A stretch of 64,000 nucleotides of DNA from NCBI GenBank assembly GCA_045837725.1, contig JBEWZL010000291.1:1-64000 (forward strand), in the 5' to 3' direction. A model generated the notes under the pieces. It saw only the letters and a list, made by a program, of their open reading frames with translations. It ran no database searches and had not been told where the DNA came from. The DNA is from Vermamoeba vermiformis. Its lineage: Eukaryota; Tubulinea; Echinamoebida. The position numbers were made by a program, and so were the translations under genes. Shown piece by piece: positions 33,952 through 47,900 of the stretch (position 1 is the first letter of the stretch; each line of letters begins with the position of its first letter).

Positions 33952-35667
33952 CTACTTGCTTGCACAAACCTGAGTTAAGTCAAAGCAACTAGATAAAGCA
34001 TTGATAGCTGCCTGAGCACAGGATGGTCTACCAGCTTTTTGAACCAACAAGGCCATAAAATTCATAGTGAAGTATGGACGCCCTTGCAATGTCTCAGAAA
34101 TTCTCTCCAATAACAGCTCCAGTTCCTTTTGTTGCTGTGAGTCACTTTGCTTCCAAACTTCATCTAAAGCAAGGTTTTCTTGAAGATATTTCATAACTCC
34201 ATCAGGGCTGAAGACAGGAAACAGATGCAAGTACACAACTGATTTGTCTTTCGCTAGTGGGGATTTCAAGTTCTGAGTGACATTAATTGGTCCATTTCCT
34301 GCTATTATCTTCTTAGTTATATGAAGAGGACAAGAGTACAACACTAATGCACCAAGCAAAGACCGCCTACAAATAATATCAGAAAGTTAAAGAGCTGAGG
34401 TTAAAATTCATTCTTACACGTCATAGTCCAGGGATAGAACTTGATTTGCTGCTACAAACTGGGCGTTATCCACAACTAACCAAACTTTGCAATTATGGAG
34501 GAGTGGTACCAGAAACAGTCTTTGAATGGAGGCTGGGAGATTGTAGTGTTTAAAACAGTCGTTCAGCAGGTATTCTTGAAAGGCTGCTATAATCTTGCTC
34601 CCATCATTTGTAGTCCAGTACATCCAATCACGTGGTGTTAGTGCTTTGTTATGTTCTAAAAGAATCTTTAGAGCAATAGCTTTGGCTAACCAAAACAACG
34701 TGCAACTTTGAATAATGCAGGTGGATTTTTGAACTTTTGACATTTTCTTCTCTAAAATGCCATCAATGTGCAATTGTAGTGAGAGGTAAGGATAATCTAC
34801 CTGAATAAATAATATTTAAGATTGGCTATCAATCGATCAAGTGCTTACAAAGTCAACACTCTGCCTTCCACCGCACTCAGTGTAAAATAGAAAAGCTTTT
34901 TCGCTGAGGTTAAAGATCGCTCCTGTGGCACTTTAAGTTAGTGCTGGATTTATATTAAGTTGGCTACATACCTGTTTTACCAGCTCCTGAAGCTGCTTGT
35001 AGAACGTAACAAAAAACAGTAGAGGTCTCATATTTTTCAACGGCTTCGAACAGTTGTGCCATTGCCTTGTCGGGCATAGTAGTGCCTGCCCAGCGCGGTT
35101 CAAAATAGCTCTCATTTTTAGTCGGATTTGTCGGAAGATTGCGCTTATAAAGAATTCCGAGGTGATTTTTTTGGAAGTCAGCGACCTCTTGGGCAGTTTT
35201 TCGGCGAAGAGTGAAGTCAAACGACGCAAAGAATCTCTGCTTGCAGTCTTTAACTAGTTCCTCCACAGTAAACGGAAAAGGGTCAGATTCGACATGTAGT
35301 TGCTTCGAGCAAGCGCCTGTAGAGCGCCGTCGGGGTTTTGAACTGTTCCAGCAGATTTGCAGCCTGCATGTAATTGAGTTACTCTGATAGCAAACTCAAA
35401 ATAATAAATTGTGATGAAAGAATACCTTGGTGCAGAAATATTGCGGCTTATCACTCTACTTCGTTCATCGTGTTGCCGGTTATACGCTTGCGAGCAAAGT
35501 CCGATGCAGGTGCGCGTTGGTCTTACTACACGAACCAAGCCTTGTGCGCGGGTGCACTTGATAACGGTAGCAAACATATTCGATCCGTGGGTTACTACGT
35601 CTACAATAGAATAAAATGAGAAAACCTGCAAATTTTACTTCGATACAAATTATCGTCAACTCACCAT
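33952..35667 (-). CDS. Crinkler-like P-loop NTPase
   Basis: Six or seven exons, with introns of 40-60 nt, join in frame to about 475 residues. The start appears to be an ATG at 35667 followed at once by a GTGAGT donor, so exon 1 codes only for Met. An internal ATG (MFATVIKCTRAQ) is an alternative. The middle has FTVEELVKDCKQRFFASFDF, then a P-loop AASGAGKTGAIFNL and an aromatic/Cys strand (FLFYTECGGRQSVDF). Later, WLVVDNAQFV looks like a Walker B strand with Asp. The C-terminal domain runs through VYLHLFPVFSPDGVMKYL to TAG 33952. The order GxGKT-IFxL-FYxxxGG with a downstream VVDxAQ is like the NTPase part of Crinkler (CRN)-type proteins of oomycetes, chytrids and other eukaryotes. No canonical CRN header (LFLAK) is seen. 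A generic STAND-type NTPase is the alternative. Confidence 0.6.
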
Positions 35668-35756
35668 GCACGTGTATCATACGCCCATAGACGATGAAAC
35701 AACTAATGCCAAATAGCAGGAAAATCCCGAATTCATAAGATTAAGGATCGGTCCGA

Positions 35757-38700
35757 TCACTCATCTGCACCAAAGTGCATCGATTTCTTTGCTTCATTGT
35801 ATCTATCTTGCGCAGATTGCGAGTGCTTAATGTACTTCATCTCTTCTTCTACAGATATTTTGTGAGAATGAACCTCATTAATTTCGGAGCAAATGCTAAT
35901 AACGACCAGTTCTTCGATGAGACCGAGATTCTTGTACGCTGTTATCTACGACGAAAAATATTATTATTATTATTATTAGCCTGAAACAAGTGTAATTTTT
36001 ATAGCTCTTACCTTATGATGTCCGTCAATAATAAATAGTTCCTCGTACCATGCGATCGCTAACGCTGCAGGTCGCCGACCTTTTCGGATCTGTTCCTCGT
36101 AGTACTTTACACGCTCTTTGTTTAACAAATCAGATGGTTGAGTGAAGTATACGAGAGGATGGATTGGAAAGTCCGCTACAAAAATCTTGTTAGAAAGATC
36201 CGGATCTCGACAAGTATTGTTTTTACGTACTATCCCCCTCAGAGAGGTCACTGTCAGATGTATATTCAAACAGCCTGTAGTCTCCTCGTACTTGGACAGA
36301 AATTTCGTAAAAACCTGAAGAAAGGCATTTCATGAACGGCATCATTGTGTCAACCAGACTTTCAAAATCAATGTGACCCTTGTTAAGGACAGTTTCTAAA
36401 TAATATTATAAGTAACCGTTACTATCTGGTAAGTATTATTCTACGCACCTATTTGTTTCACGGCAGATTCAATACTCGTTTGCGAAAGTGACCGAGATCT
36501 GACCATGCAGCGAAAAATGGATCCATCATATTGTGGCCACGAAGAGATTATGGGCTGTCAAAATCAATCGTTATATATTTTGAATACTACGCGAATATGA
36601 CTTACCTCGCCGTTGAGTTTGAGTCCGGTAAGAAAACCGTGCTCGAGCACTAGAAGTCCTTCACCGTCATCAACATGCACAGCTTGACGGAAACATTCTG
36701 AGTATCGATTTCTTATGTAGTCATTTGTGAGAGATTTTTGAATTGATCGGAATGGATTTGTTGAATCTGGATCGGCTTTCGGATGCGCGATCCAGATTTG
36801 CTTTGCTGTGATTTCTTTGAACCAACTCTTTGATACTGCTGCAGTTTGACACGCGTCATTGAAGGTCAAGTAGCTGAATACCAATGATACAATCTCACGA
36901 GGGAGATTCAAAAACGTTCCCAAATTGTATTCGGGCTCAGATCTCCACAAAGTGTTCGACAAGCGGTAGTCCTATGATAATATTATAAGATTACATCGAC
37001 CTATTGACGCATATTATTCTTACGTCTGGCAACAGAGTTTGACTCTCGACAAAATAGCGCAATTTTTCTCCGTCTCTTGTTTCAGTATTTAACAACGTCT
37101 CAATCTCTTCTCGCGAAAAATTATTCAACGCGTGTTTCCAAAGAGCACGAATTGTCGATTCTTGGCGCATCAAGTCCCATTGGAACCGATTGAGAGCGAT
37201 CTTCTCTTGGATGTGCTTGTAGTCCCTGAACAGCTTCTCAATGGGCTTCAATTTCTCGCCGTAATTGATTTCGTATATTCGCTCAGTTATAAGGAACGCA
37301 ATAATATCACTCTTAATTAAAAAAGTTAGCATTAGAGGAAATTCGTGACCGTTGCGTGCCGCGCTTTTCTTGACCTAACCGCTCCACACCACTATCACCT
37401 AGACCTCTCTTATAAAATATTTATGTAGTAGCCCTCGGGCACTATATTTTTAAGATCTAAAAATAGGATTTGTTCTTGTGGGAGGCGGAGGCAGATCGAG
37501 TAAAGACAGCGCGGATCAAGCAACAAAAAATGTCCTTCAGATAAGAATTTTAAACTTACCGTACGCACATAGGGCCACATTGTCCATATTATAACGTAAT
37601 CTCCGTATAGTATCAGGTCCTCAATGATTTGTCGATCCAACTCAGGATCGTACGGCAGAGTTGACTTTAGCCTTTTGTTCAATATTAGACTACGGCCAGT
37701 ATGGACAGTATAAATATTACATACTCTAAAAGCTGTTTCAAAACATTGTACTGAAGGCACAGTGCCGCGACGCCAAACACATTTACACCATCCGGCATAA
37801 GTGTTTCGAACCGTCTCATCTTGTTGGTCTTAGCACGAAGATTTAGCGTTGGATTGATCAATCGAGCAGTATCGTTGTAGCCATACGCGCAAGCATAGAA
37901 AATTGCTAGCAATGAAATAGTTAGTTATCCGTGATCTGAAAAACTTGAATCGAGATCTTACCTAAATTGCCGTTTTTATCCTGCACCGTAATATCTGCGC
38001 CACGTGATAATAAATAATCAGCAGCTGGTTTTTTCTGGCCGTGAAAGTTCAACGCGTGTTGCAACGGCGTCTTTCCACAAACGACGTCACTCACTGACAA
38101 GCCTTCGTGCTCAATCAAGTATTGCAATATTTTCGTGCTGTGTCTGCATGCTAATTTTAGAGCTTTGTCCATTCGAGGGCTCTAAGCAATAAAATTTAAC
38201 AAAAAAATTGAAAAAGATTTGGATCTTACTTTGCTGTGCTTTAACATCTCCTTAAAGTACTCCACGTTCTCCTTTCGAATGGTTATTTCAATAGCGCTCT
38301 CTTTTTGCCGATAACTGCAGTCCGCTCCCTCTGGATTTGGGGCGAACGGATCTGTTGCTTTGGGGTGTGTCAAAATCATTCGCAGTTGCTCCACCGTTAA
38401 CTTTTCATTTGTAACTGCTATCGACAGAAAAGATTGCTGGTCTTCGAAGTAATCTACAGCAGTTAGCGTTAGTCATCTGTAACAAACCAGGTTACAAACA
38501 AGTTTGACCGAAATTAAACGCACCTATATCAAGGCTGTCCATTAAATTAAGTAATATTCGTAAAAGCTCGCCGTTACTCGGATCTCCGTTCTTGCACAAG
38601 GTAGAAATTGGATTATTAATTTTGTCGCTGAGTAAATTCTTCGTATGCTGCATTACCCGTTCTGAGGGATTATTCCAATTATATGATAAGTAGTTCTGAA

Positions 38701-38863
38701 TTTTTTCTTGATCATTCTGATTAATCCAATCAAAGATCTCGTTTTGATTTTGTCCACAAATCCACTCTTCTTGCAGCGCGTCAAATAATGTATCTGCATT
38801 TATATTTGCATCAGTAGTTGCATTCGAGGAAAGAAAATCGACAACAGGCTTGTTGTCCTCCAT
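35757..38863 (-). CDS. Ankyrin - F-box - ParB/Srx-like protein, paralog A
   Basis: About eleven exons give roughly 790 residues from MEDNKPVVDFL (ATG 38863). The N-terminal region is unrecognised (EKIQNYLSYNWNNPSERV). Ankyrin-type repeats follow: LKLACRHSTKILQYLIEHEG, GKTPLQHALNFHG, ADYLLSRGADITVQDKNGN and IFYACAYGY. Further on is an F-box (LNLPREIVSLVFSYLTFND, then VSKSWFKEITAKQIW). The C-terminal domain reads FTQPSDLLNKERVKYYEEQI, then ELFIIDGHHKITAYKNLGL, which is the core of the ParB/sulfiredoxin-like fold (xIDGHHRxxA). The protein probably recruits SCF ubiquitin ligase to a target read by the ankyrins. The ParB-like end may bind nucleotide or act on nucleic acid. One intron (about 37330-37558) is enlarged relative to paralog B. 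Paralog B, at 49255-52131, has the same order of domains. Confidence 0.8.
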
Positions 38864-38958
38864 TCTGAAGAGCCAAAAAATAATAATTGCTTGCAAGATC
38901 CGGTAGTTATAGTTCGTTTATTAAAGACAAGATTGTCTAATAAGGGCAGTGTTGGAAT

Positions 38959-41900
38959 CTAAAGGTCGCCAAACAATGAATGAAGGTCTGAATAGTTGTA
39001 GTCACGGATCATGTCACGCAATGTCAACAGATTGTGAAGCAACTTCGAAGGCTTGCTGGCGAACAAGCGAGAGTGATTCAGCACTGTGGTGATTAATTTG
39101 ATCATTGATGCGTTGTGAGGTCCTGATGGAGGCACCAAATCGTCACGTTCTTCGACGAAACCGTTGTGTTTGTCAAGTACTGTTGCACGACACAACGCGT
39201 TCCATGTCTCGTGCCACTTGTCAGAAGACAACTCTATTCCTGCAATAGTTTCATCGATGAAGTCCATCTTGTCAGGAACGACACTAAGAAGCATCATGAG
39301 TGCCGTCTTCTCTTGTTTGGAATAGCTCAAGTTGCCGTTGAGAAGTTTGAGCAGTGTGATGCATCGATGCTCGTCGTTGTTCGTGCCATGCATGTAGCGT
39401 AGATGATGAAACTCTGCTATTGAATTATTTGACTTGAGGAACGGGATCAACTCATTTGCTTCGAAGAGCGACACGAGAAGGAAGTGCGTCTTGGGGCCGT
39501 TGAATTTGATGACAACATCGATTGGTCGAATGTAGTTGGACAGCATGTGTGACTTCACTGTTGATAAGAAGTTCTTCGTAACATAGATGTTGTTGAGTAT
39601 ATCTGCCCTTTCGAACGCTCTGTTATTGCTCCATTCAGCGTCCAAAATTGTACCGAAAAATATGTGCTTAATTGGCAAAACAGGCAAAGCAGATATGGCA
39701 TCAAAGTGCGTGACTCGATCAAACGGCCAAGATCCCTCCTCGCTAGGTTCGACAAGGGGAGGTAGCTCTCGTTGTCGCTCCTCTTCGACTTCTTGTTGGA
39801 GTTCTCGTTCGTACTCTTCATTCACACTGCCAGAAATACGAGTTATCTTGCCAGTAGGAACAAGTTTGCAAGCGTGATTGATCAGATTGTCATACAGAGG
39901 ACGTGCTTTCTCGGTGAGCTGATATTCTTGACCAATCTCTCGACCCAACAACTCGCTCTTCGTTCTTGTTCCATGTTGATTGATGTGATCTTTCACGTTC
40001 ACGGACTTCAACGGAATGCCGTACATGTCTTCTGTTGCAAGTACCTCTTTTAACACCACCGCTTTGATGATATCTGTAGGCGTTATTGATGGGCTGGAGT
40101 GCAGCAAGTCCAATGCCATCGCCGCTGCATAGTGATGGAAGCCTTGTGATGCATATGTGATGATCGCTTCTTCTTGTGCTTTGATTGTGTTCTCAACGAC
40201 CCATTCGAGGATATGAACACTCGTTATTGCGTCCTCAGTGAGTTCTTGGTTGTGAGCCATTTGTTGAATCTTCATCGTCACTTCTGATGTGCCCCAGAAT
40301 GTCACATTGTGCAGTCCAACAACAAGCTTTCTCATGCGCATACAAGCTTGCATCAGTTTGTCTTTTGTGATACCAGTTGCAACCGTAACGAATGCATGAG
40401 ACTTTGTTGGGAATGGCAAGTCAGTGCCTCGAGTGTGAATGTCATCCAAGTACGTGAAGCACGAGTGCTCAAGCGGTCGACTGCTGCTCAGCTGAGTGCT
40501 GTTGCCATGTCTATCGATCAATGCCAATCTGTTGGACTCATCAAAGAAGATGCCTGTCTGAAAGCGAGGACAGATCTCGAGCACTTTCACAACAACTTCA
40601 CGGTTTGACATGCCTTCGATCAGTGCTCCGCTATCAATCAGCACATTCCAGTTGTCGTGACTGCACATCTCTTGTAAGATTCTCTCCGACTCGAACTCTT
40701 TTGGCAATGACTTGTATTGACGATTGTTGAACTTTTCGTTGGTCAGAACGTCAATCATTTTGCCGTTCGTCGACTCCACTGATGGAAGCGCCACTTGTCT
40801 GACGTACAGCGGAAGAGTGTGTTTGGTGTCATCAGTTCCCGAGAAGCCAACAACCTGTTCACACTAGTAAGTACGAGAAGTATGTATAATGGATGAGCAG
40901 CAACCTACCTTATCAGCGCTCTTTGCAAGGTCCCAAGAGTTTGCAATGATCTTTTCTGGGAATGACCGCGTGCCCAATGGAAGCACGAAGTTGTCAAGAT
41001 AGTATGCAATAACTTCGTAGTTACGACCAAAGTACAGTGTCAAATGCTGTGCAGGTATTAGTAAGTTACTCTTCAATGAGACGGTCTACTTACCTCCATC
41101 AAATTGACGTTCTCAACGTTCACTGCTTCGATCTTCTCAAGCAAAGTGACATACTTCGCGTTCATAATTGGCCTCGAGATCATGTACCATGTGCGATAGA
41201 TCTCTCGCTGTTCGTTGATTCCTTTCGTTTTCAAGTACACAAAGCATGATTTGACAGCTTCTGAGTCGATTCCAGCGCTATGTGCCAATATCGTGAGTGT
41301 GATCGCCATGTCTGGTTGACCGAACTCCACTCCATCTGCTGGCGTGTCTTTGCCTCTGAACGGAACTGCCATCGGTACTGCCCTACGTTTGTCGATACCA
41401 TAGTGAATGCGATGACGCTTCATCAGCGATGCCTTGAGCACTTCAAACGATAGCAATCCACGAAGCACAAACACAGGTACTCTGATTGACTTGTCAAGCA
41501 CCAACTTGTTCTTGAATGCATCGCACTTCTTGTCGCCGTCAGGAGTATCAGGATAGTTGTTCAGCACGAAGTCCTCAACTTGCTTCAACTCGTCAGGAGA
41601 CTTTCCTTTTGCAATCCGTAGCCAAACAGGATCAACTTGAAAGACACTAAATAGACTTGCTCTGAATGCCTCGAAGAAGTCTTCGTTGATTAAGCGAATG
41701 ACGGGAAGTACGTGCGGCTCTCCTGCACCAGGATGAAAGATGAAGTGTGCCGTTGAGGCTTTCATTACGTTATATAGCTTCTCGAGCTTTGATGGTCCGT
41801 CGCAACTGCTGTCAAGATATCTGCCTGGTACAGCATCCCTGTTCATTTGATACAAGTTGGCCATGAAGATGCATCGAACAAGTGCCAAATGAACGTTCCA

Positions 41901-44900
41901 TCGCGAGCTGCCTCCTTCAATCAACTGTTGATCACCAAGTGTGTAGATCAGTTGGTACTTGTGACGAAGAATCTCATCGCTCTCGTCAAGCAGTTCGAGA
42001 ATTGGTGCATCGATGATGCCTATGTCATATAATTAGCCATAGTTAGATCGAAACACACCATTACCTTTGAAATTCTCAACTGCCAAGCTGTTGTTTTGCT
42101 TAGGGTACGTGGCCTGCCTTAAGACTTCTCTGTATTTGAGTTGCATGCTCAAGCGATGCTCTGGAGTTGACAATATGATACCGCCATGAAGCTTGCATTC
42201 TTCGAATTGCCTTCGCAACTCATCCATTGCTTGAGGTGTTAAGGGCACATTGCGTTGAAATGGAAACAAATAGATTCGCTTTCCAAGCATATTGCCAAGT
42301 GCGAGTTTAAGATAGTTGTGAACTTCGTGAAATAGTGACGGGAGTACGTTGACCCGAACGAGAGTTTGTCCGTTTGCCAAAACGCTGCACAAGATCGGAA
42401 CAATCACTTTCGACTTGCCTTCGCCCATGTTCAACTGAAGGACAATGTTCCTTTCTTCGAGAAACTTCGTGGCAATCTCCACTTGGATTGATCGAATGCA
42501 CACTCGTCGCTCCATCTCGAAGATGAGCCATTCAGGGTGTTGACGCGGACTCCACTCTCGCCTATCTGACAGCTCTGCGAACAGTTGCGATTCAAATCCT
42601 TGGCGATCGCCCTCATCGGTAAGCGAGTGCAAGTCGTTCAAGAGCTCAATGATCCGTGCCAACTTGACGAAATGAACCTGAAGGATTGCGAAACGCAACG
42701 CTAGTTCATGCAAAACATTGGCATCTTGGAGACAAGGGTTGATCGCATGATATTGATAGCCATTCTTGAGGAGCGAAGGAATTATGCGAGGATGAGGTCT
42801 TGTTAGTAAATTCGTCATCTTCCATAGGTTTAGCAGTGGAAGGTCAACGCTCATCAAGACCCGCACAATCTCTGACCAGGTTCTGTTGCGCTTGTTGATA
42901 ATTTCATCCTTCAAATTGACGTAATTGTCTAAATTCATGTCAATCTTTGGCGTTGGTTGCTGTGAATAAATGTGCTTTTGGTAGCTATCTTTCAGCTCGT
43001 TGACAATCTTAGACTGAATTTCTGCGCTTCCTTCGATTGACTGAATTTGTAATGGAAAGTCAACTGGCTTTGCCTCTCCTTCGTAAACGTTGAGAAGCTC
43101 TTGAATTTCATCTAGTTTGTCATTCAGTGCCCTTCTTTCTGCTGCCTTCGTTCTATCTTTTGCTATTGAACTTAGTCGCTCTAATATCGCCGATTCTTCT
43201 AATTTAAGCGCGTTAATATCTACTGACGGCTTAACCTGTGAACTGGCAAATTCGTAAGACGCTCCAAGCCTTTGCTCGAAGAATTCCACTCCGCTACAGA
43301 ACTTATTCAGCGGTTCTAACTCCAAGTCCATGACATCAAGATTGATTGCTGGCCATGTAAACGTCAATTGCCGAGAAGGGCTGAACGAAACTGTCTCTTT
43401 CAACGTAAAGGACGAAGACTTGACATTGATGGGTCTGGCAAGCTCATCAAGATAGTCCCATAATAACCGCCCGAGTAACCGAGTGTTGTGCAAATTTTTC
43501 AGCCTCTTCAAAAACCTGGTTCGCCACGTAACGTTGAACGAACGGAAGTAGTCCTCTTTCTCTTCAAATGATGACGAAGGACAACCATTTTCGTCCAAAT
43601 AATTGCTAGAGTAGATTTGCCAAGCTGTTTCCTTGTTCTGCGATGTGTCATCTCGAGGAATTAGTTGTCTGAAATCATCCTCATTGACAATTCCATAGCA
43701 GCGAATAGAACTGCTCTCCAGTAAGCGGCGGTCGGGACGCACGAGGTTTGGCGTTGTCATTGTGCAATAGATACACTGCAAAAGCACCAATTCAGCCGAA
43801 TTTTTTAGCAAGGCATTGTGAGCCAAGAAGGTCAAATACGTCAGCACTTCATCGGGTTTTCGGTGCTCCAGCTGCTTGATAAACCAGAAAAACATTTGTT
43901 CGTTGCCAGCCTGTCCCAAAGCCTGCCATTCTGAAGGAAGATTGCCTACAAACGGCGATATCGTTACTTCCTGAATATTGCATTAGTACTCTAAAATGCC
44001 TTGATTTAATTTCCGTTTGAAACCTACCCTATTGAATAAGCGTCTAATCGGGAATGAGGATGGCAACGTTTCTTTCGAAAAAAATATTGTCGGAACGTTG
44101 GTGAAGTATTTGCCAGGCGAGTAACTCTTAAGGACTAGATATCTCTTAAGATAACGTTCAATGCTCTCATCCAACGTTGCTCCGGCAGGTAAAAGGTGCT
44201 TTGTCTTGAAATACTTCTTCGCTTGGTCGGCAATGAAATCTTCATCTATTTTGATTATCTTGGCTTCACCTTGCGGGGTTAAGAATAACAGCCTCGTTGA
44301 TTCAGAATAGAGATGATATACAAGGAGCTTGATAGAGTAAACCATCGGCGAGTATTCCTTCAACTTCAGAAGATCTTTCATCGCCTCTACCTCTGCGACA
44401 GAATATACATTGTTCTGCCAGCATTGATGAAGCAAATAGAGTGCTTGTTGAAGCCCAGTAGTCTGAGTTAAGGGATCTATGGTGTATGAATACTTCGCGT
44501 AAATATGTGCCAGCACTAAGCGCGACAATGTCGTTGATGGTATCAAGCGCTGTTGTACGTCGTCAAATTCGTACGGATATATTTGGTCTTCTCTGGAAAT
44601 CAAGACGATGGGTAACTTCGTGCTGTGGGCGCTTGCAGGTTGAATATACAGGTATCTGGAGAAGAGTGGAAACGTTGGTACCACTTGGACATCAGCGAGT
44701 TTGTAGCCCGGGTAGTTGTCTGAAATGATTTCTCCGCTCTCTTTGATCGTAAACGTCAAATTGAACTTCATATAGGTTACTTGGCACTCTTTAGGTGAAG
44801 ATCTTGTGCATAGTATGTTCTCCACTTTGTCAATTCTGTACAGAACCTTCATTAAGCTGCACAACCGGTCGTCTTTGGCATTCAGCAGCTGATTTCTCTT

Positions 44901-47900
44901 GCCCTTGTCATTTACGTAGCACTCGCCCGTGTCAAGCTTCATCCAATAGCTAAAGTCAGTTCGTCTGAAATCTGGTGGACGAAATTCGATGACGCCGTTC
45001 TCGAAATCAATCCAGTGTGCCATTTCATTAACGAGTATCGTTGGTAGGTTCGAACGTGCCAAGAAATTTCGTGGTAGCAGTGTGAGCTTTCTTCCATCTT
45101 CGTGCTGTTCTTGAATAAAAGGAAACTGCTCTAAGCTCTTCCAAAAGCCAAACTTGAACGTGCGCTGACCAAAGGGCAATGAAACATACTCGTTGTTGAC
45201 GCGTTGCACGATGAAATTTGTGTTCTTCATCACTTCTTGGTATAGAGGTGACTGAACTATAATCGATGGAAGCTCTGATACTGTGAACCCCTCTCGAAGA
45301 ATCAAACCAGATATTGGGTTGACCGAGTACGGGCCGCTCGAATACCAATCTGTAAATCGACCATCCTCGCGCGTCATTCTTCTCCACGATAAATCTTCTT
45401 GCCCGACATCAACTCCGTCTTTGATTAAATAATAAAGCAGAGCAGGATCTCTTGTTATTAGCTCGTGAATGCGACTTGTATTGTTGAATGCATGAGCGTC
45501 GACTATCATGAGCAAGCCATCAATGTCAGCTGTAATGTTATTTCCAACAACGCTTTTTTGTCGCTGCAATGCCGATCGATAGCTTAAGTATTGTCCTGTA
45601 ACTTCGCGTGATGCAAGGAGCAGGTACGCGTAAAACTGAATGAGTAGCAATCTCCATTTAAGGACGAGCTCCGGTCTAGTGATGAACTCTCTGATCAGCT
45701 CCTCGACTTCTTTGGTCCATTCTATTATTACTGCACGTGCTTTGATTAAAAGATTATCGAACTCTTGTTCCAGTCCAAACTGTGCAACAAATGTCGAAAT
45801 CTCGATGATGAGTCGTAATGTAGCGTGCGATTCCCAGTTCTGGTGGGTGGTGGATAATTTCGCTGACAAAACTTGATAGAGCTCGGTTAGCCAGGTTTCA
45901 TCAAACAAATCCTGCTTCCAGCTCCACTTGCACGCTGCTTCGGGTGAGATCGGACCTACTTCATACAACACTCGTTGAGCCAAGATAAGGAAGTCGCTGT
46001 TGTTAATTTGTTTGTCTGACAGTGACTTCAGCGTCATGACGAGTTCTCTGATCTGCAAGTTGGGCGCTGCACGGACTCTTCCGAACGATATGAACTCGCT
46101 CTTTGTCATCGTTGCTGGCATTTTGTGTTGAGATGCCAGAACCTCGTTCTCGGTATGGTTTGAGTCGGCCATCCAAGGCAAGTTTGCAAGAGGTCCATTC
46201 AATTGGTATTGGTACTTAGTTACATCAAATTTGAATGGATCCGATTCGTCTAAGCTGCTTCCGCCCAGTGAAACCAAAGCATTGAAGTCGGGATAAACTA
46301 TGTCAACTGTGAACGTAGAATGCTTTTTGAAATGAGAATCCGTCGCCAGTGGCTTTCGTGTGCTGACTAATGATACCTTCGAAGAGTGTCTCTTCAGCTG
46401 AAGCCCGTTGTCTAACGCCCAGTTCACACAGTCGACCGTTGTTAGAGTAGCACTACCAAATTCGCTCGAATGCAACTTGTATGCATTAGTGATTACTGAT
46501 CCATAAGCGATTATGATTTGTGGTTGGGTTGTGAAGAACATGACTTGTTTGGCGAGCTCATCCTTCGCAGGCAGCGGATTAACCACTTGAGTCGATGTTT
46601 GCATCAGCCTCTTCAGTTCGAGGCAACGATCACAATGTTTTATGACACGCTGCTTTTCGTTTTTCTCGCACTTGCACGCCTCATCCTGTAGCGTTGAGTA
46701 CTGTTGTTGGATTTGATCTAACTTGTTTTGGCGCTCAATCTTCCTTTTTCTCTCATTTTCTCGCTCTACGGCCAAGAGGCTCTTCATGTCCTCTTTTGAG
46801 TCGAAATACTTTTGAGCAAAATCTTGCGTTACTGAAGGGCACTCGTAGTCGAATAGACCGTTGTAGCCCAATAATCGCTTGCGCTCAATTAGAGCAGCTG
46901 CTGTCTCCATTAGAAAGCGTTCTCTGAAAGTGAGACTCTCCAAAAGATCAACGGGAAGTGCCATGCCAACATTCGTAAACAAGTCCGGCCATCGTACACG
47001 AGCAATGCAATCGACCAAAGCAGTCAAACACCACACTGCCAAGACCTCTCGACTGCGTCGCTCGGCTGACGTCTTCTTCACTTTGGCAACTAATGCTGTG
47101 TAGGCATCTGATAAGCTCCGTAGATTGCTAGCCCAGGCATCAAGATCCCCGTCTACATGTTGTGCACGCACGAGATTGAAGAGATGATAGATGAAGGACT
47201 CGGTTCCTTGCAGCATTAGAGAGGCCGTGAACATCGCCAACTCGGGCTTCTGTTTTGTAACAATGACCAGCGCCCGTTCTATTTCGTGCGTGGTGGAATT
47301 AAGCAACGCAAAGGCTGAGCTCGGGTTGATGGATGTTACAAACTCTGCCGGATTGACAATTGACGAAAACTCCTCTTTCAAGAAGTTGATCTCAACGTTC
47401 GAGCCAGCTTTCAGCGACCGCAGTATTTCTGGGGCCGGAAGAGCAAACCTGCCTAAAACGAGCGTTAAATTGGTCCTATGCTGATTAATTGCCTATTTAC
47501 CAGATATGCCCTGCACATCAATTTTGCTCGGCAATCGCTCCTTCAGCATACGCTGCTTGAGGACTTGCGGATAGAAATCATCAATTCGCTGCTGCATAGG
47601 CTGGCACTTTGTCGTAATGAACGTGATGACTTTCTCTGCCGCACTGTTCAGTGCTAGTAGCTTTCGTGATCTTAGGCCAATACGCTGCAGCATCTCCGCC
47701 TGCACTGCCGCACGATCTTGCTCTATCATAACCTCTTTGTGGCTCAACCTGTTGTATTGCAAAGCGAGCCAAGTCTTGAAGCCCAACACCAGGATTTTGT
47801 ATTGCTCCAACGAGAAACCACCCCATCTCTGAGCCAGAGCAGTTGCAAACCGGATGGAGTTCCAGTGGATAGATCTGCGCCAGGGCACGCCCTGACCGAC

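Noticed and set aside
43983-47381. Reading the 3.4-kb exon as a separate gene from the DUF3638 core
   Set aside because: The flanking splice sites keep frame (AATAGG|GTAGGT to TTCAG|GAAGTA) and the family is normally one very long protein.
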